A stretch of 36,820 bases of DNA from Prorocentrum cordatum (lineage: Eukaryota > Sar > Dinophyceae > Prorocentrales > Prorocentraceae): the NCBI GenBank assembly GCA_963575745.1, contig CAUYUJ010015761.1, forward strand, positions 12,501 to 49,320. The letters run 5' to 3'. How positions within the stretch are numbered: the first letter of the stretch is position 1; the number at the start of each line of letters is the position of its first letter. The notes under the pieces are model-generated. The model searched no databases, was not told the DNA's origin, and was given only the letters and a program-made list of their open reading frames with translations. Made by a program: the position numbers and the translations under genes. Positions 36,792-36,820 of the stretch are shown here, one piece after another.

Positions 36792-36820
36792 CAGTAGTAA
36801 TAGTAGTAGTAGTAGTAGTA
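36738..36820 (+). repeat. (GTA)n tract at the window end
   Basis: GTA/AGT triplets with GTC, AAT and GCA variants run off the right edge of the window. Confidence 0.95.

Overview
The window looks like a piece of a dinoflagellate nuclear genome. It is GC-rich and crowded with very long simple repeats. Its recognisable coding content is almost entirely retrotransposon protein of the kinds common in dinoflagellates: LINEs with zinc-finger tails, and a Ty1/copia element carrying a methyltransferase-like segment. I cannot fix the genus from the sequence. No tRNA, rRNA, CRISPR array or prokaryotic operon was found. A 100-base run of N at 19221-19320 is an assembly gap.

Layout. (1) 20-8924, plus strand: a LINE (LINE-1 here) with ORF1 (RanBP2-type zinc finger plus coiled coil) and ORF2 (AP-type endonuclease, reverse transcriptase, RNase H, Cys/His tail). 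ORF2 is split over several frames, and a (TCC)n tract of almost 1 kb follows. (2) 8925-13202: no convincing gene; short GATCGAG-type repeats, a ~160-bp dispersed repeat (copy A), a 2-kb GT-rich array, short tandem repeats and two neighbouring long imperfect palindromes. (3) 13203-16671: a pair of ~170-bp direct repeats bracketing one plausible minus-strand host gene (helical, Trp/Leu-patterned, 645 codons), with opposed (GGA)n and (TCC)n tracts and another foldback. (4) 16672-19220: simple repeats, a (CA)n array, an ~85-95 bp degenerate tandem repeat, and a perfect 16-bp stem hairpin just before the gap. (5) 19321-26849, minus strand: a Ty1/copia element reading Gag, zinc knuckle and aspartic protease, Cys/His ORF, C5-methyltransferase-like segment, integrase, RT, RNase H. 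It has a primer-binding-site-like sequence, but its 3' end is lost in the gap. (6) 27268-34193: a CCCCT/TCC tract, then a second, unrelated LINE (LINE-2) with endonuclease, RT whose catalytic FADD box reads FAGE, C2H2 fingers and a further ORF, again followed by a TCC tract. (7) 34194-36820: repeats, a perfect hairpin, copy B of the 160-bp repeat in inverse orientation, a long (TCG)n tract, short tandem repeats, a possible ubiquitin-fold exon and a terminal (GTA)n.

None of the three elements looks fully active in this copy. LINE-1 has at least three frame breaks. LINE-2 has a destroyed RT active site. The copia element has an in-frame amber codon, two apparent frame changes and no visible 3' LTR. 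The most notable points are the copia element with its methyltransferase-like domain, the near-palindrome centred at about 12787, the new ~160-bp and ~170-bp dispersed repeats, and the shared 3' layout of the two LINEs (hairpin, then TCC tail).
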